From assembly GCA_016183025.1 (NCBI GenBank), contig JACPFL010000026.1, forward strand, positions 14,859-48,528: a stretch of DNA of 33,670 bases, given 5' to 3'. Position numbers and translations under genes: made by a program. This DNA is from Deltaproteobacteria bacterium. GTDB lineage: Bacteria; Desulfobacterota; JACPFL01. Position 1 is the stretch's first letter, and every line of letters begins with the position of its first letter. Of the stretch, positions 1-7,500 are shown piece by piece. The notes under the pieces were generated by a model that made no database searches, was not told the DNA's origin, and saw nothing but the letters and a program-made list of their open reading frames with translations.

Positions 1-803
1 AGGCCCTGCTTCGCGAGGTCCCAGGTCTCCTCCAGGACCGGGATGTCCCGCTTGCGCAGGCGGGCACCCACCTTGCTCCCGACGGTCATCCCGTGCAGGT
101 GGCCGAGCAGCCCGTACCCCGTGATGTCGGTGCAGGCGTCCACCCCCACCTCCATCATCGCCTCGGCGGCGGCGCGGTTCAGGGTGCTCATGAGCTCCAC
201 CGCGCGCGCGACCAGCGCGGGGGTGGCCGCGTCGCGCTTGACGGCGGTGGAGATGATCCCCATCCCCAGGGGTTTCGTCAGGACGAGGACGTCCCCGGCC
301 CGGGCCCTCGCGTTGGTCATGATCCGGTCGGGGTGCACGAACCCCACGACGGCCAGCCCGTACTTCGGCTCGGCGTCGTCGATGGAGTGGCCGCCGACGA
401 TGCTCACCCCGGCCTCCGTGGCCTTGTCGCTCCCGCCCCGGATGATCTCGCCGAGGATGCTCAGGGGCAGGGTCTTCGAGGGGAAGGCGACGATGTTCAG
501 CGCCATGAAGGGCCGCCCGCCCATGGCGTAGATGTCGCTCATGGAGTTGGCGGCGCTGATCAGGCCGAAGCTGTAGGGGTCGTCCACGATGGGCGTGAAG
601 AAATCCACCGTGAAGGCGATGGCCGTCGTCTCGTTCAGGCGGTACACCCCCGCGTCATCGCCGGTCTCCACGCCGACGAGCACGTTGGGGTCCACGATCT
701 TGGGCAGCTGACACAGGACCTGTGTCAGGTCGCGAAGACTGAGCTTGCAGGCTCAGCCGGCCCCGTGGCTGAGCGCGGTCAGGCGGACCTGTGGCTCGCT
801 CAT
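1..803 (-). CDS. selD: Selenide, water dikinase (selenophosphate synthase), selenocysteine-containing, 3' end outside window
   Basis: SelD makes selenophosphate from selenide and ATP, the selenium donor for selenocysteine and selenouridine. Reading from ATG 803 gives a SelD N-terminus with HGAG-UGA-ACK at residues 13-20. The UGA (755-753) sits exactly where E. coli SelD has catalytic Cys17, and the frame stays open and SelD-like afterwards to the window edge. Downstream family motifs include GDDAGVY, DFFTPIVDDPYSFG, ANSMSDIYAMGGRP, GGHSIDDAEPKYGL, LTKPLGMG and CTDITGYGLLGH. A standard gene caller would split or miss this gene because of the UGA. The start is supported by GGAGGT seven bases upstream of ATG. 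About 267 codons are visible of a usual 340-350; the C-terminus lies beyond position 1. No selA, selB or selC is in the window. Confidence 0.95.
708..755 (-). promoter_or_regulatory. Sec UGA codon and bacterial SECIS-like hairpin in selD
   Basis: The in-frame UGA occupies 755-753. Downstream in the mRNA a perfect 9-bp inverted repeat, CTGACACAG / CTGTGTCAG (728-720 and 716-708), encloses a GUC loop. The loop begins 33 nt after the UGA, inside the roughly 16-37 nt distance known for bacterial SECIS elements, and its first bases G and U fit the usual SelB-binding apical GU. The stem and spacing are seen in the sequence; the SelB-binding role is inferred. Confidence 0.82.
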
Positions 804-830
804 GAACGGCACCTCCCTCCTGCGCGTTCG

Positions 831-860
831 ATGATGGCAGACCCCCCGCGGATTTGTCAA
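831..860 (-). promoter_or_regulatory. Promoter of selD
   Basis: On the minus strand a perfect -35 TTGACA (860-855) is followed after 18 bp by CATCAT (836-831), a 4/6 match to the -10 consensus. Transcription would start near 824, giving a leader of about 20 nt that contains the GGAGGT ribosome site. Confidence 0.5.
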
Positions 861-965
861 AGCGATTCGGGCTGGGTCCCCGCGCCACCGGGCGGCATCC
901 GCGCCCGGGCAGCGCGCGGGCCTCCGGGTGCGGGGTCCGTGCGCCTGTCGTGGCCCTGCCCGCCC

Positions 966-994
966 TTGTGCTCCCTGGGGAGCCGTATTACACT
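966..994 (+). promoter_or_regulatory. Promoter placed for a leaderless mRNA (cNMP-domain gene)
   Basis: TTGTGC (966-971), 17 bp, TACACT (989-994). The start codon ATG 1004 begins only nine bases after the -10 box, so the transcript would have a leader of about three bases. No Shine-Dalgarno sequence is present. Confidence 0.45.
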
Positions 995-1003
995 AATTCT
1001 GGC

Positions 1004-1495
1004 ATGGCCCAGTTCGAGGATATTCACCAGCTGGACTTCTTCCAGCCCCTCCCGGCCGACAGCGTCCGCGAGATCCTGGCCAAGGGCTCCCTGCGGGTGT
1101 ACCGGCAGGGCGACATCATCATCGAGGAAGGCAGGACGCGCACGCGCGGCCTCTATATCGTCCTGTCGGGCCAGGTGAAGGTGATCAAACGGATCACGGA
1201 CCGGGAGAGCAAGACGCTGGCCGTGCTTCGCGCCGGGGAGGTCCTGGGGGAGATGTCGATCTTCGAAGATCAGCCACATTCGGCCACCGCTGTGGCCATG
1301 CGTGAGACCAGCGTGCTCCTGCTCTCGCGGGAGGAGGTCCAGGCCTTCGTGGCCCGGGACCTGGAGCTCGGGGTGCGGTTGCTCGTCAAGCTTCTGCAGG
1401 TCATGGGGATGCGGATCCGGGCCCTGAACGAGCAGGTGACCCTGCTCGGTTCCATGGCGCTCTCCCTGCGGCGCCGAAACCTGCCCATGGACTGA
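1004..1495 (+). CDS. Stand-alone cyclic-nucleotide-binding domain protein (Crp/Fnr sensor domain without HTH)
   Basis: A 163-residue protein made almost entirely of one cNMP-binding beta-roll (about residues 10-125) followed by a single helix. The phosphate-binding cassette region reads GEMSIFEDQPHSATA (82-96): Glu83 is kept, but the arginine that grips the cyclic phosphate in CRP is His92, so ligand binding is doubtful or altered. There is no C-terminal helix-turn-helix, so it is probably a sensor or regulatory subunit rather than a transcription factor. An upstream in-frame start exists at 854, but the protein homology begins at ATG 1004 and a -10 box lies directly before it. It stands alone, divergent from selD. 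Its partner is unknown. Confidence 0.75.
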   Translation: MAQFEDIHQLDFFQPLPADSVREILAKGSLRVYRQGDIIIEEGRTRTRGLYIVLSGQVKVIKRITDRESKTLAVLRAGEVLGEMSIFEDQPHSATAVAMRETSVLLLSREEVQAFVARDLELGVRLLVKLLQVMGMRIRALNEQVTLLGSMALSLRRRNLPMD

Positions 1496-1818
1496 GTGCC
1501 CCTGCGGGGGTCCGAATAGAACGCCCGCCCTGTTCCTTCTCGATGTAAAGAAAACGATATTTTTTTCAGAGAAGAACATTTTTTTCTTGCAATCCCCCCC
1601 AGCCCGTACTAAGATCTTTTTCAAGAGCGTGGTATTTCCTGATGTTGTGGCGAGGGTTGGCAGGTTATACACACAGCGGGCCAGATGATGGTTTGGACAA
1701 AGGGAGATGGTCCCATCGTTTTAAACGGATCAGCGCAGCGTTTTAGCACTCTGACTGCCGGGGTGAAAAGAACAGCGATATAGCAGGCGACTCCAAGGCA
1801 GAAGGGAGGTGAGACGCG
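1496..1818. other. AT-rich intergenic stretch / long untranslated leader
   Basis: No credible protein-coding gene is visible. The stretch is markedly richer in A and T than the rest of the window between about 1540 and 1790. It contains the promoter at 1587-1615, a small palindrome CGTTT-T-AAACG (1716-1726) and a single DnaA-box-like TTATACACA (1664-1672). It reads as the 5' leader of the short ORF at 1819, or as a non-coding RNA. No known riboswitch consensus was recognised. Confidence 0.4.
1587..1615 (+). promoter_or_regulatory. Promoter with upstream T-tracts, for the lysine-rich peptide unit
   Basis: TTGCAA (1587-1592), 17 bp, TAAGAT (1610-1615). Immediately upstream lie two copies of ATTTTTTTC (1559-1567 and 1578-1586), 19 bp apart, resembling an UP element in an otherwise very GC-rich sequence. 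Transcription would start near 1622 and give a leader of about 197 nt before ATG 1819. Confidence 0.45.
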
Positions 1819-1869
1819 ATGGCGAAGAAGGCGAAGAAGGCCGCCAAGAAAGGCGGGAAGAAGAAGTAA
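1819..1869 (+). CDS. 16-residue lysine/alanine-rich peptide
   Basis: ATG 1819 opens a 16-codon frame, MAKKAKKAAKKGGKKK, ending in TAA. It is preceded by a strong Shine-Dalgarno sequence, GGAGGT (1805-1810), eight bases from the ATG. Ten of sixteen residues are lysine, like the basic tails of histone H1-like and other nucleoid proteins, so RNA or DNA binding is possible. A degenerate copy of the AAG-rich coding block follows at about 1885-1920 in another frame, after stops in the first two frames. It could equally be a leader peptide or a decayed end of a longer basic protein. The good ribosome site is the main reason to believe it is translated. Confidence 0.45.
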   Translation: MAKKAKKAAKKGGKKK

Positions 1870-1935
1870 GTTGGTAGGCGGCAGGGGCGAAGAAGGCAAA
1901 GAAGGGCGGCCAGAAGCAGTCAGGCCGTAACCCTT

Positions 1936-1985
1936 CGGAGTGGGCAGCGGCGGAAGACAGTTCGTTCCGACCCCTGCCCACTCCG
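1936..1985 (+). terminator. Strong 12-bp hairpin downstream of the lysine-rich ORF
   Basis: CGGAGTGGGCAG (1936-1947) pairs perfectly with CTGCCCACTCCG (1974-1985). Inside the 26-nt loop, CGGAA (1951-1955) pairs with TTCCG (1965-1969). No U-run follows, so it is not a classical intrinsic terminator. It may protect or end the transcript begun near 1622, or be part of a structured RNA. Nothing else is recognised between it and the promoter at 2076. Confidence 0.4.
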
Positions 1986-2075
1986 TCCCTGCCTCTGCTC
2001 ACCGCTGGGCTCACCTCTCGATTCTGTTTCCCCTGCCCGCTCCGCACAGCCATTGGTCCGAGCGCGCAGGTGGCC

Positions 2076-2105
2076 TTGCTTGCCCGCCTCGGACCGGTTT
2101 ATAAT
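2076..2105 (+). promoter_or_regulatory. Promoter of the fmdB-fni-ribK-GGDEF operon, leaderless arrangement
   Basis: TTGCTT (2076-2081), 18 bp, perfect TATAAT (2100-2105). Only seven bases separate the -10 box from GTG 2113, so transcription is expected to begin at or one base before the start codon. No Shine-Dalgarno sequence precedes the GTG. Confidence 0.65.
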
Positions 2106-2112
2106 AGGGCCT

Positions 2113-2316
2113 GTGCCTATTTACGAGTATACCTGCGCTGCCTGCGACCGGGTGTTTGAGGTCCTGAGGCTCGGCTCCGTGGCTGAGACCGCGACGTGTC
2201 CAGCCTGTGGCAGCACCGCGGTCAGCCGGCAGCCCTCCCGCTTCGCGCTCTCTGGGGCGCAGCCCTCCGGCTCCCTCACCCCGGGCGCGGGAGCGCCCTC
2301 CGCAGCCTCCGGGTGA
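2113..2316 (+). CDS. FmdB-family zinc-ribbon protein
   Basis: A 67-residue protein starting VPIYEYTC, the usual opening of FmdB-type regulatory/zinc-ribbon proteins (normally MPIYEY-C). Two CxxC pairs, Cys8/Cys11 and Cys29/Cys32, should bind one zinc. The tail after residue 45 is low-complexity Pro/Gly/Ala/Ser. GTG 2113 is chosen because the family motif begins there; an ATG at 2053 lies upstream of the promoter and cannot be used from this transcript. It leads a seven-gene operon, 49 bp before the isomerase gene. The molecular function of such short FmdB proteins is not established. Confidence 0.85.
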   Translation: MPIYEYTCAACDRVFEVLRLGSVAETATCPACGSTAVSRQPSRFALSGAQPSGSLTPGAGAPSAASG

Positions 2317-2365
2317 GGGATCTGAGTCCGGCCGGCGGTCGCCGGCTGTGCCGAGGGGTTCCGGG

Positions 2366-3466
2366 GTGATCGAGGAGCGGAAGCGGGAGCATGTCGAGAT
2401 CTGTCTGACCGAGGACGTGCAGGCCCCGGCCGAGTTCTGGGGTGACGTCCGGTTCGTCCACTGTTCCCTCCCGGAGATCTCCCGCGCGGAGCTCGATCTC
2501 ACCACCGACCTGTTCGGACATCGCCTGCAGGCGCCCCTCGTGATCTCCGGGATGACCGGCGGGTTTGACGAGGCAGAGCGGATCAACGCCAACCTGGCCC
2601 GGGCCGCGGAGGCCCTCGGCCTGGCCATGGGCGTCGGGAGCCAGCGCGCGGCGCTGGTCAAGCCCGCGCTCATCCCGACCTACGCCGTGGTCCGGAAGTT
2701 TCACGTCCCGCTGATGATCGCCAACCTCGGCATCCCCCAGTTCTTGCCCCAGGGGACGGCCGCGCCCCTGGACCTCCCCGAGGCCCGCGCGGCCATGCAG
2801 ATGGTGGGCGCCCACGTGCTCGGCGTTCACCTGAACTATGTCCAGGAGGTTGCCCAGGTCGAGGGCGATGAGAACGCGACGGGCGGCGCCGCGGCCCTCG
2901 AGCGGCTGGCGATGGCCCTCCCGGTGCTGGCCAAGGAGACGGGAGGCGGGGTCTCGCGGGAGACGGCGCTCCAACTCAAGGGGGCCGGCGTGCTCGGCAT
3001 CGACATCGGCGGGCTCGGAGGGACCAGCTTCTCGGCGGTGGAGGCCTACCGCTCCCGCAGACGAGGGGATGCCCAGGTGGAGCGGATCGGCGAAGCCTTC
3101 TGGGCCTGGGGGATCCCGGCGCCCGCCTCGGTGGTGGAGGCCCAGGTGGGGCTCCCGGTGATCGCGACAGGCGGGATCCGCTCGGGGATTGATGTCGCCA
3201 GGGCCCTGGCGCTCGGGGCCCGGGCCGCGGGGCTCGCCCGCCCGCTGCTCGCTCCGGCCCGGGAGAGCGCCGAGGCGGTGATCCGTACCCTGGAGAGGAT
3301 CCTGCAGGAGTTGCGGTCAGCCATGTTCCTGGTCGGGGCCCGCACGCCGGACGCCCTCCAGGGGGCCGACATCGTGGTGACCGGCTACACCGCCCAGTGG
3401 CTGGAGCGCCGGGGGTTCAACGTGAACGGGCTGGCGCAGCGGCGGCAGCCTGGGGCCAGCCGGTGA
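2366..3466 (+). CDS. fni: Type 2 isopentenyl-diphosphate delta-isomerase (FMN-dependent)
   Basis: Interconverts isopentenyl and dimethylallyl diphosphate, the isoprenoid building blocks, using reduced FMN, NAD(P)H and Mg2+. The 366-residue protein carries the family landmarks in order: RKREHVEICL near the N-terminus (5-14), SGMTGG (61-66), GSQR (91-94), HLNYVQE (155-161, with the Gln-Glu metal site), KETGGG (190-195), GGLGGTSF (215-222) and a C-terminal ATGGIRSG flavin-phosphate loop. GTG 2366 is chosen because family homology begins right there and GAGGGG lies seven bases upstream; the longer open frame contains only proline-rich sequence. The stop overlaps the start of the riboflavin kinase gene by four bases. 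Confidence 0.94.
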   Translation: MIEERKREHVEICLTEDVQAPAEFWGDVRFVHCSLPEISRAELDLTTDLFGHRLQAPLVISGMTGGFDEAERINANLARAAEALGLAMGVGSQRAALVKPALIPTYAVVRKFHVPLMIANLGIPQFLPQGTAAPLDLPEARAAMQMVGAHVLGVHLNYVQEVAQVEGDENATGGAAALERLAMALPVLAKETGGGVSRETALQLKGAGVLGIDIGGLGGTSFSAVEAYRSRRRGDAQVERIGEAFWAWGIPAPASVVEAQVGLPVIATGGIRSGIDVARALALGARAAGLARPLLAPARESAEAVIRTLERILQELRSAMFLVGARTPDALQGADIVVTGYTAQWLERRGFNVNGLAQRRQPGASR

Positions 3467-3858
3467 TCATCGACGGGGAGCTGTTCACCGGGGCCGGACA
3501 GGGGGCGTACTTCACGCAGTTGGAGGGGTATCGCCGGCAGTTCGAGACCAAGCTCGGCTTCACCCCATTCCCCGGCACCGTGAACCTCAGGGTGCGCACC
3601 CAGGAAGGCCTGGGAGCGCTGCAGCGGCTCCGCACCTTGCCGGGGATTCCCATCGACCCGTGGGGTGGGAGCACCTGCGGCGCGCGCTGCTTTCGCGTGC
3701 GGATCGGCGACCGCCTCCTCGGAGGCCTGGTCATCCCCGACGAGACGTTCTACAGCGAAGATGTGCTCGAGCTGATGGCTCCCGAGAACGTGCGGCAGGC
3801 CCTCGGGCTGGCTGACGGGGACACAGTCCGGGTGGAGATCCTGCTGGAGCATGGGTAG
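3463..3858 (+). CDS. ribK: CTP-dependent riboflavin kinase, archaeal type (DUF120/RibK)
   Basis: Predicted to phosphorylate riboflavin to FMN using CTP. The 131-residue length fits the compact archaeal enzyme (Methanocaldococcus jannaschii RibK is of similar size), and the sequence follows it closely: GELFTGAGQGAYF near the N-terminus, LGFTPFPGTVNLRV, then GGLVIPDETFYSEDVLELMAP and LADGDTVRVEI. It has no resemblance to bacterial RibF/FAD synthetase. GTG 3463 overlaps the fni stop in a GTGA, suggesting translational coupling with an FMN-dependent enzyme. Its end overlaps the HAD gene by eight bases. The family call is strong; CTP preference is inferred from the archaeal members. Confidence 0.87.
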   Translation: MIIDGELFTGAGQGAYFTQLEGYRRQFETKLGFTPFPGTVNLRVRTQEGLGALQRLRTLPGIPIDPWGGSTCGARCFRVRIGDRLLGGLVIPDETFYSEDVLELMAPENVRQALGLADGDTVRVEILLEHG

Positions 3859-4579
3859 CGGCAGGAGTCCGTCTCAGACCATGACCCGCCTCAACTGCCG
3901 CGCGGCCTTCTTCGACCTCGACGGGACGCTCTTTCACTCCCTGGAAGCCTACCGCAGCGCCTTCAACCATGTGCTGGAGCAGTTCGGCCTGAAGCCCGTG
4001 GAACGGGCGGCCTTCGTCCGCTACTTCCGGCACATGGAGAATGGAGGTCGATTCCCCGAGATCCTCACGCAGCTCACGCCCGACGGGGCGGAGGAGACCT
4101 TCCTGCGCCGCTTCCTGGGGGCGTACCGGGAGGTCTTCCCCGGCATGGACCGGGCGTACACCGTCATGGATGACGCGGCCCCGGCGGTGCTGCGGTGTGT
4201 CTCGGCGTCGCTCCCCGTGGCCGTGATCACGGCCCGCCGCGACCCGGTCCCCACGCGCGCCTTGCTCGAGCGGCACGGCTTGGTTCCCTTCATCGCCCTG
4301 GTGGTGCATCCCCGGGAGGGGGTGGCAGTCAAGCCCGCCCCCGACCAGCTCATCGAGGCGGCCCGGCAGCTCGATGTCCCCGCGGAGGCGTGCGTCATGG
4401 TGGGGGACTCCCCCCGCGACATCCGGGCGGGTCGGGCGGCGGGCGCGCGCACCATCGGGGTGACGCCGCCCGGCGGGGCCTGGCAGCATGACGACCTGCA
4501 CCGGGAGTCCCCCGACCTCGTGGTCGACCGCCTGGCCGAGGTGCCGCGGGCCCTGGGGCTCGGGCTGGGGGAGCGCTGA
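3851..4579 (+). CDS. HAD-superfamily phosphatase (phosphoglycolate phosphatase/beta-phosphoglucomutase-like)
   Basis: A 242-residue haloacid-dehalogenase hydrolase. Motif I is FFDLDGTLF with the nucleophile and acid aspartates, motif II is the threonine in AVITARR, motif III the lysine in VAVKPAPDQ, and motif IV VGDSPRDIRAG. An alpha-helical cap domain of about 80 residues sits between motifs I and II, as in the phosphoglycolate phosphatase subgroup. ATG 3851 overlaps ribK; ATG 3881, ten codons in and just before the conserved region, is an alternative start. The substrate cannot be read from sequence. Position behind fni and ribK would allow a role with phosphorylated flavin or isoprenoid intermediates, but that is guesswork. 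The stop shares one base with the next ATG. Confidence 0.85.
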   Translation: MGSGRSPSQTMTRLNCRAAFFDLDGTLFHSLEAYRSAFNHVLEQFGLKPVERAAFVRYFRHMENGGRFPEILTQLTPDGAEETFLRRFLGAYREVFPGMDRAYTVMDDAAPAVLRCVSASLPVAVITARRDPVPTRALLERHGLVPFIALVVHPREGVAVKPAPDQLIEAARQLDVPAEACVMVGDSPRDIRAGRAAGARTIGVTPPGGAWQHDDLHRESPDLVVDRLAEVPRALGLGLGER

Positions 4580-7500
4580 TGCGGGTCGGCGCCCGGATCT
4601 GGTATGCGCTGAGCCCGCTGCAGCGGTTCGCCGGGGTGGCCCTGGCCTTGCTGCTCGGCGTGGCCCTGGCGGCCAGCCTGCTCCTCTCCTCCCTGCTGGG
4701 GGAGACCCTCCTGCGCAAGGCCTCGGCCATGCTCGCGGAGCGGACCTCTGGCCGTCGCATGATCTGGGGGCTCGCATTCCTCGCCGCGGCCGCCGTGTTC
4801 CTCGGGCTGTACCGCTACGTGCAGCGCTCGTTCCGCTTCCACCAGGGCGTGGAGGGCAAGCTCCGGGAGCACTCGCGGGAGCTGGAGGAGCAGGTGGAGG
4901 AGCGGATCGAGGCCTTCCGGGAGACGGCGGGTTTCCTCCAGAACATCTTCGACCACTCCACTGACGCCATCATCGGCACGGACCTGGAGGGGACCGTCAT
5001 CCGCTGGAATCGCGGGGCCGAGCAGCTCTACGGGTGGCAGGCGGAGGAAGTCCTCGGACGCCCTCTCTCCATCGTCCCCTCAGGGATGGAGAAGGAGCTC
5101 GCGCAGGTGCGGGCGGCGGTGCGGACCGGGCGGACCTTCGCGGGGATACGGACCCGGCGGCGGCGCAAGAACGGCACGCTCGTGGACGTGAGCGTCACCC
5201 TGTCGCCACTCTACGGCGCGTCGGGACGGGTGATCGGCCTGTGCGGCATCTCGCGGGACATCTCAACCCTCGTCCACATGGAGGAGGAGCTGCGGGAGCG
5301 CAACCAGGAGCTGCAGGGCCTGAACCGCATCATGGAGGCCGTCAGCCGATCCCTGGAGCTGGACGAAGTCCTGGACGTGGCGCTGGAGCAGGTGCTGGCC
5401 GTCACGGGGCTGGACGCGGGGTACCTCCGGGTCCTGGACGCGGCGGGCCACTACCTGCCCACCATGGCCCGCCGGGGATGCTCCGAGGTCTTCGTGCGGG
5501 CCCACCTCGGAGCCCATGCCCCGGAGCTGGTGGCGGGCGCCGTGGTCGCGGGACGCCGGCCCCTGGTCCTGGACCCGCAGGCCGAGGACCTGGCGCGCGA
5601 TGGGACTGGCCCGGAGGAGGGGCTGCACGCGTTCGCCTGCATCCCGTTGCTCTCAAAGGAGCAGGTACTGGGCGTGCTGGGCGTGGGCAGCCGGGACCCG
5701 GCGCGCCGCTTCTCGCCACGGGAGCTCGACTTCCTCATGTCCGTGGGGAGCCATCTCGGCGTGATCGTCGATAACGCCAAGCTCTTCGCGGAGGTCTCCC
5801 GGAGCCGCCACGAGCTGTCCATCTCGAACGTGGTCTCCTCCACGGTCGGACAGTCGCTCAACCTGGACGAGATGCTGAACCTCGTCCTCATGAAGGTGGT
5901 GGAGCTGCTGGAGTTTGAGGCCGGCTGGATCCGGCTGGTCGGTGAGACCCCTGACGAGCTCGTCCTGCGGGCCCACGTGGGGATCTCGCCGGAATCCGCC
6001 CGCGTGGCCAAGCGCCGGTCGGCCGGCAGAGGGCTGCTGGCCACGGTGCTGGCCCGAGGGGAGGCGGTCGCCATCGACCTGCGTTTCACCGCCCCCGAGG
6101 TGTCCAGCGGTCTGTCGCGTCTGGTGGGGATCGTCACCCTGGTCGAGGTCCCGCTGAAGTCGAAGAGCGGGGTCCAGGGGCTCATGGCCCTGGGGATGCG
6201 GCAGCCCCGGGAGATCTCACCGAGCGTCCTGCAGCTCCTGCAGGCCATCGGGAGCCACATCGCCGTCTCCATCGAGAACACCTGCCTCTACCAGTCGGCC
6301 GAGACGCGCGCCCGCGAGTTCCGGGCCCTGTACGACGTGGGGAAAACGGTGGCCTCCACGCTGGACTCGCGCGAGGTGCTGGACCGGATCGCGGAGCAGG
6401 CACTGGAGGTCATCGGGGCCAAGCACTGCGCGGTCTTCGAGCTGGATCGGGATGGATGGCTCTATCCGCGGGCGGCGAGGGGGATTAGCGGAGAGCAGCC
6501 GGTTCTGCCGGTGCGCCTGGGCCAAGGGGCGTCAGGGGCCGCGGCGCTGGCGCGGCGGCCCGTGTTCAGCGAGGATATTCTCGACGCGCCGCCCCCCGGG
6601 TATGACGACCCGGTGGACGCGGCCGGGCATACCCCGCGGGAGGCGATCGCCCGGTGGGGGCTCCGGTCGGTCCTGGCCGTCCCGCTCATCCGCGGGGACC
6701 AGGTCTTCGGGGCCATCTGCATCTTCTGGGACGAGGTGCGCCCGCGGAGCGAGGGAGAGGTGGCCCTGCTCCAGATGTTCGCCGACCAGGCCGCCATCGC
6801 CATCGACAACGCCCGGCTCATGGAGGCGACCCGGAAGAGCTACCGGGACCTGCAGGTGATCCACGAGATCACCCAGGCTATCGACCGCGGGGCCGATCTG
6901 CAGAGCATCCTGCAGAGCGCGGTGGACAATGTCACCAGGGTGGTCGAGCGCGCGAGGTGCTTCATCCTCCTGCACGATGCGGCCGCGGACGACCTGGCGG
7001 AGGTGGCGCACTCCGAGCGCCAGGCGGTGGAGATGGAGGGGCTCCGGATGGCGGTCCAGACCCGTTCCCTGACGGCGTGGGCCTTCCGGGAGCGTCAGAC
7101 GGTCGTCGTCGAGGACCCCGCGGAGGACGATCGGACGAGCGAGGAGATCCTGCGCCGCCTGGGGCGGCGAGGAGTGATCGCGATCCCCCTGCTCGTCGGG
7201 GAGTGCTGCGTGGGCGTGTTCGGCCTGAGCGACCTGGACGGCCCCCGGCGCTTCACCGGGGAGGAGGTGGAGAAGGCGACCCTCATCGCCCGGCACGCGT
7301 CCATCGCCATCGCCCGGGCCCAGCTCTTCGAGGAGGTGAAGGCGCGCTCCGAACGGCTGGAGGTCCTCGCCCAGGTGAGCCGCGGGCTCGCCTCCACGCT
7401 CGAGCTCCGTCCCCTGGGCGAGCTCGTGCTGGATGCCATCGGGCGGCTGCTCGACGTCCCCATCGTGAACCTCTGGCTCGAGGAGCCCGAGACGGGCGAC

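Noticed and set aside
1664-1672. TTATACACA, a DnaA-box-like sequence beside an AT-rich stretch, as a sign of a replication origin
   Set aside because: Only one box was found and no dnaA, dnaN or parAB gene is near; a single 9-mer is expected by chance.
1743-1769. A CIRCE-like inverted repeat (TTAGCACTC-N9-GGGTGAAAA)
   Set aside because: Only the left half matches; the right half fits at 6 of 9 bases and no heat-shock gene follows.
1878-1935. A second lysine-rich coding block that might be joined to the 16-residue ORF by a ribosomal frameshift
   Set aside because: It lies in another frame with a stop (TAG 1875-1877) before it, and has no start codon or ribosome site, so continuous translation is not possible by a simple shift.
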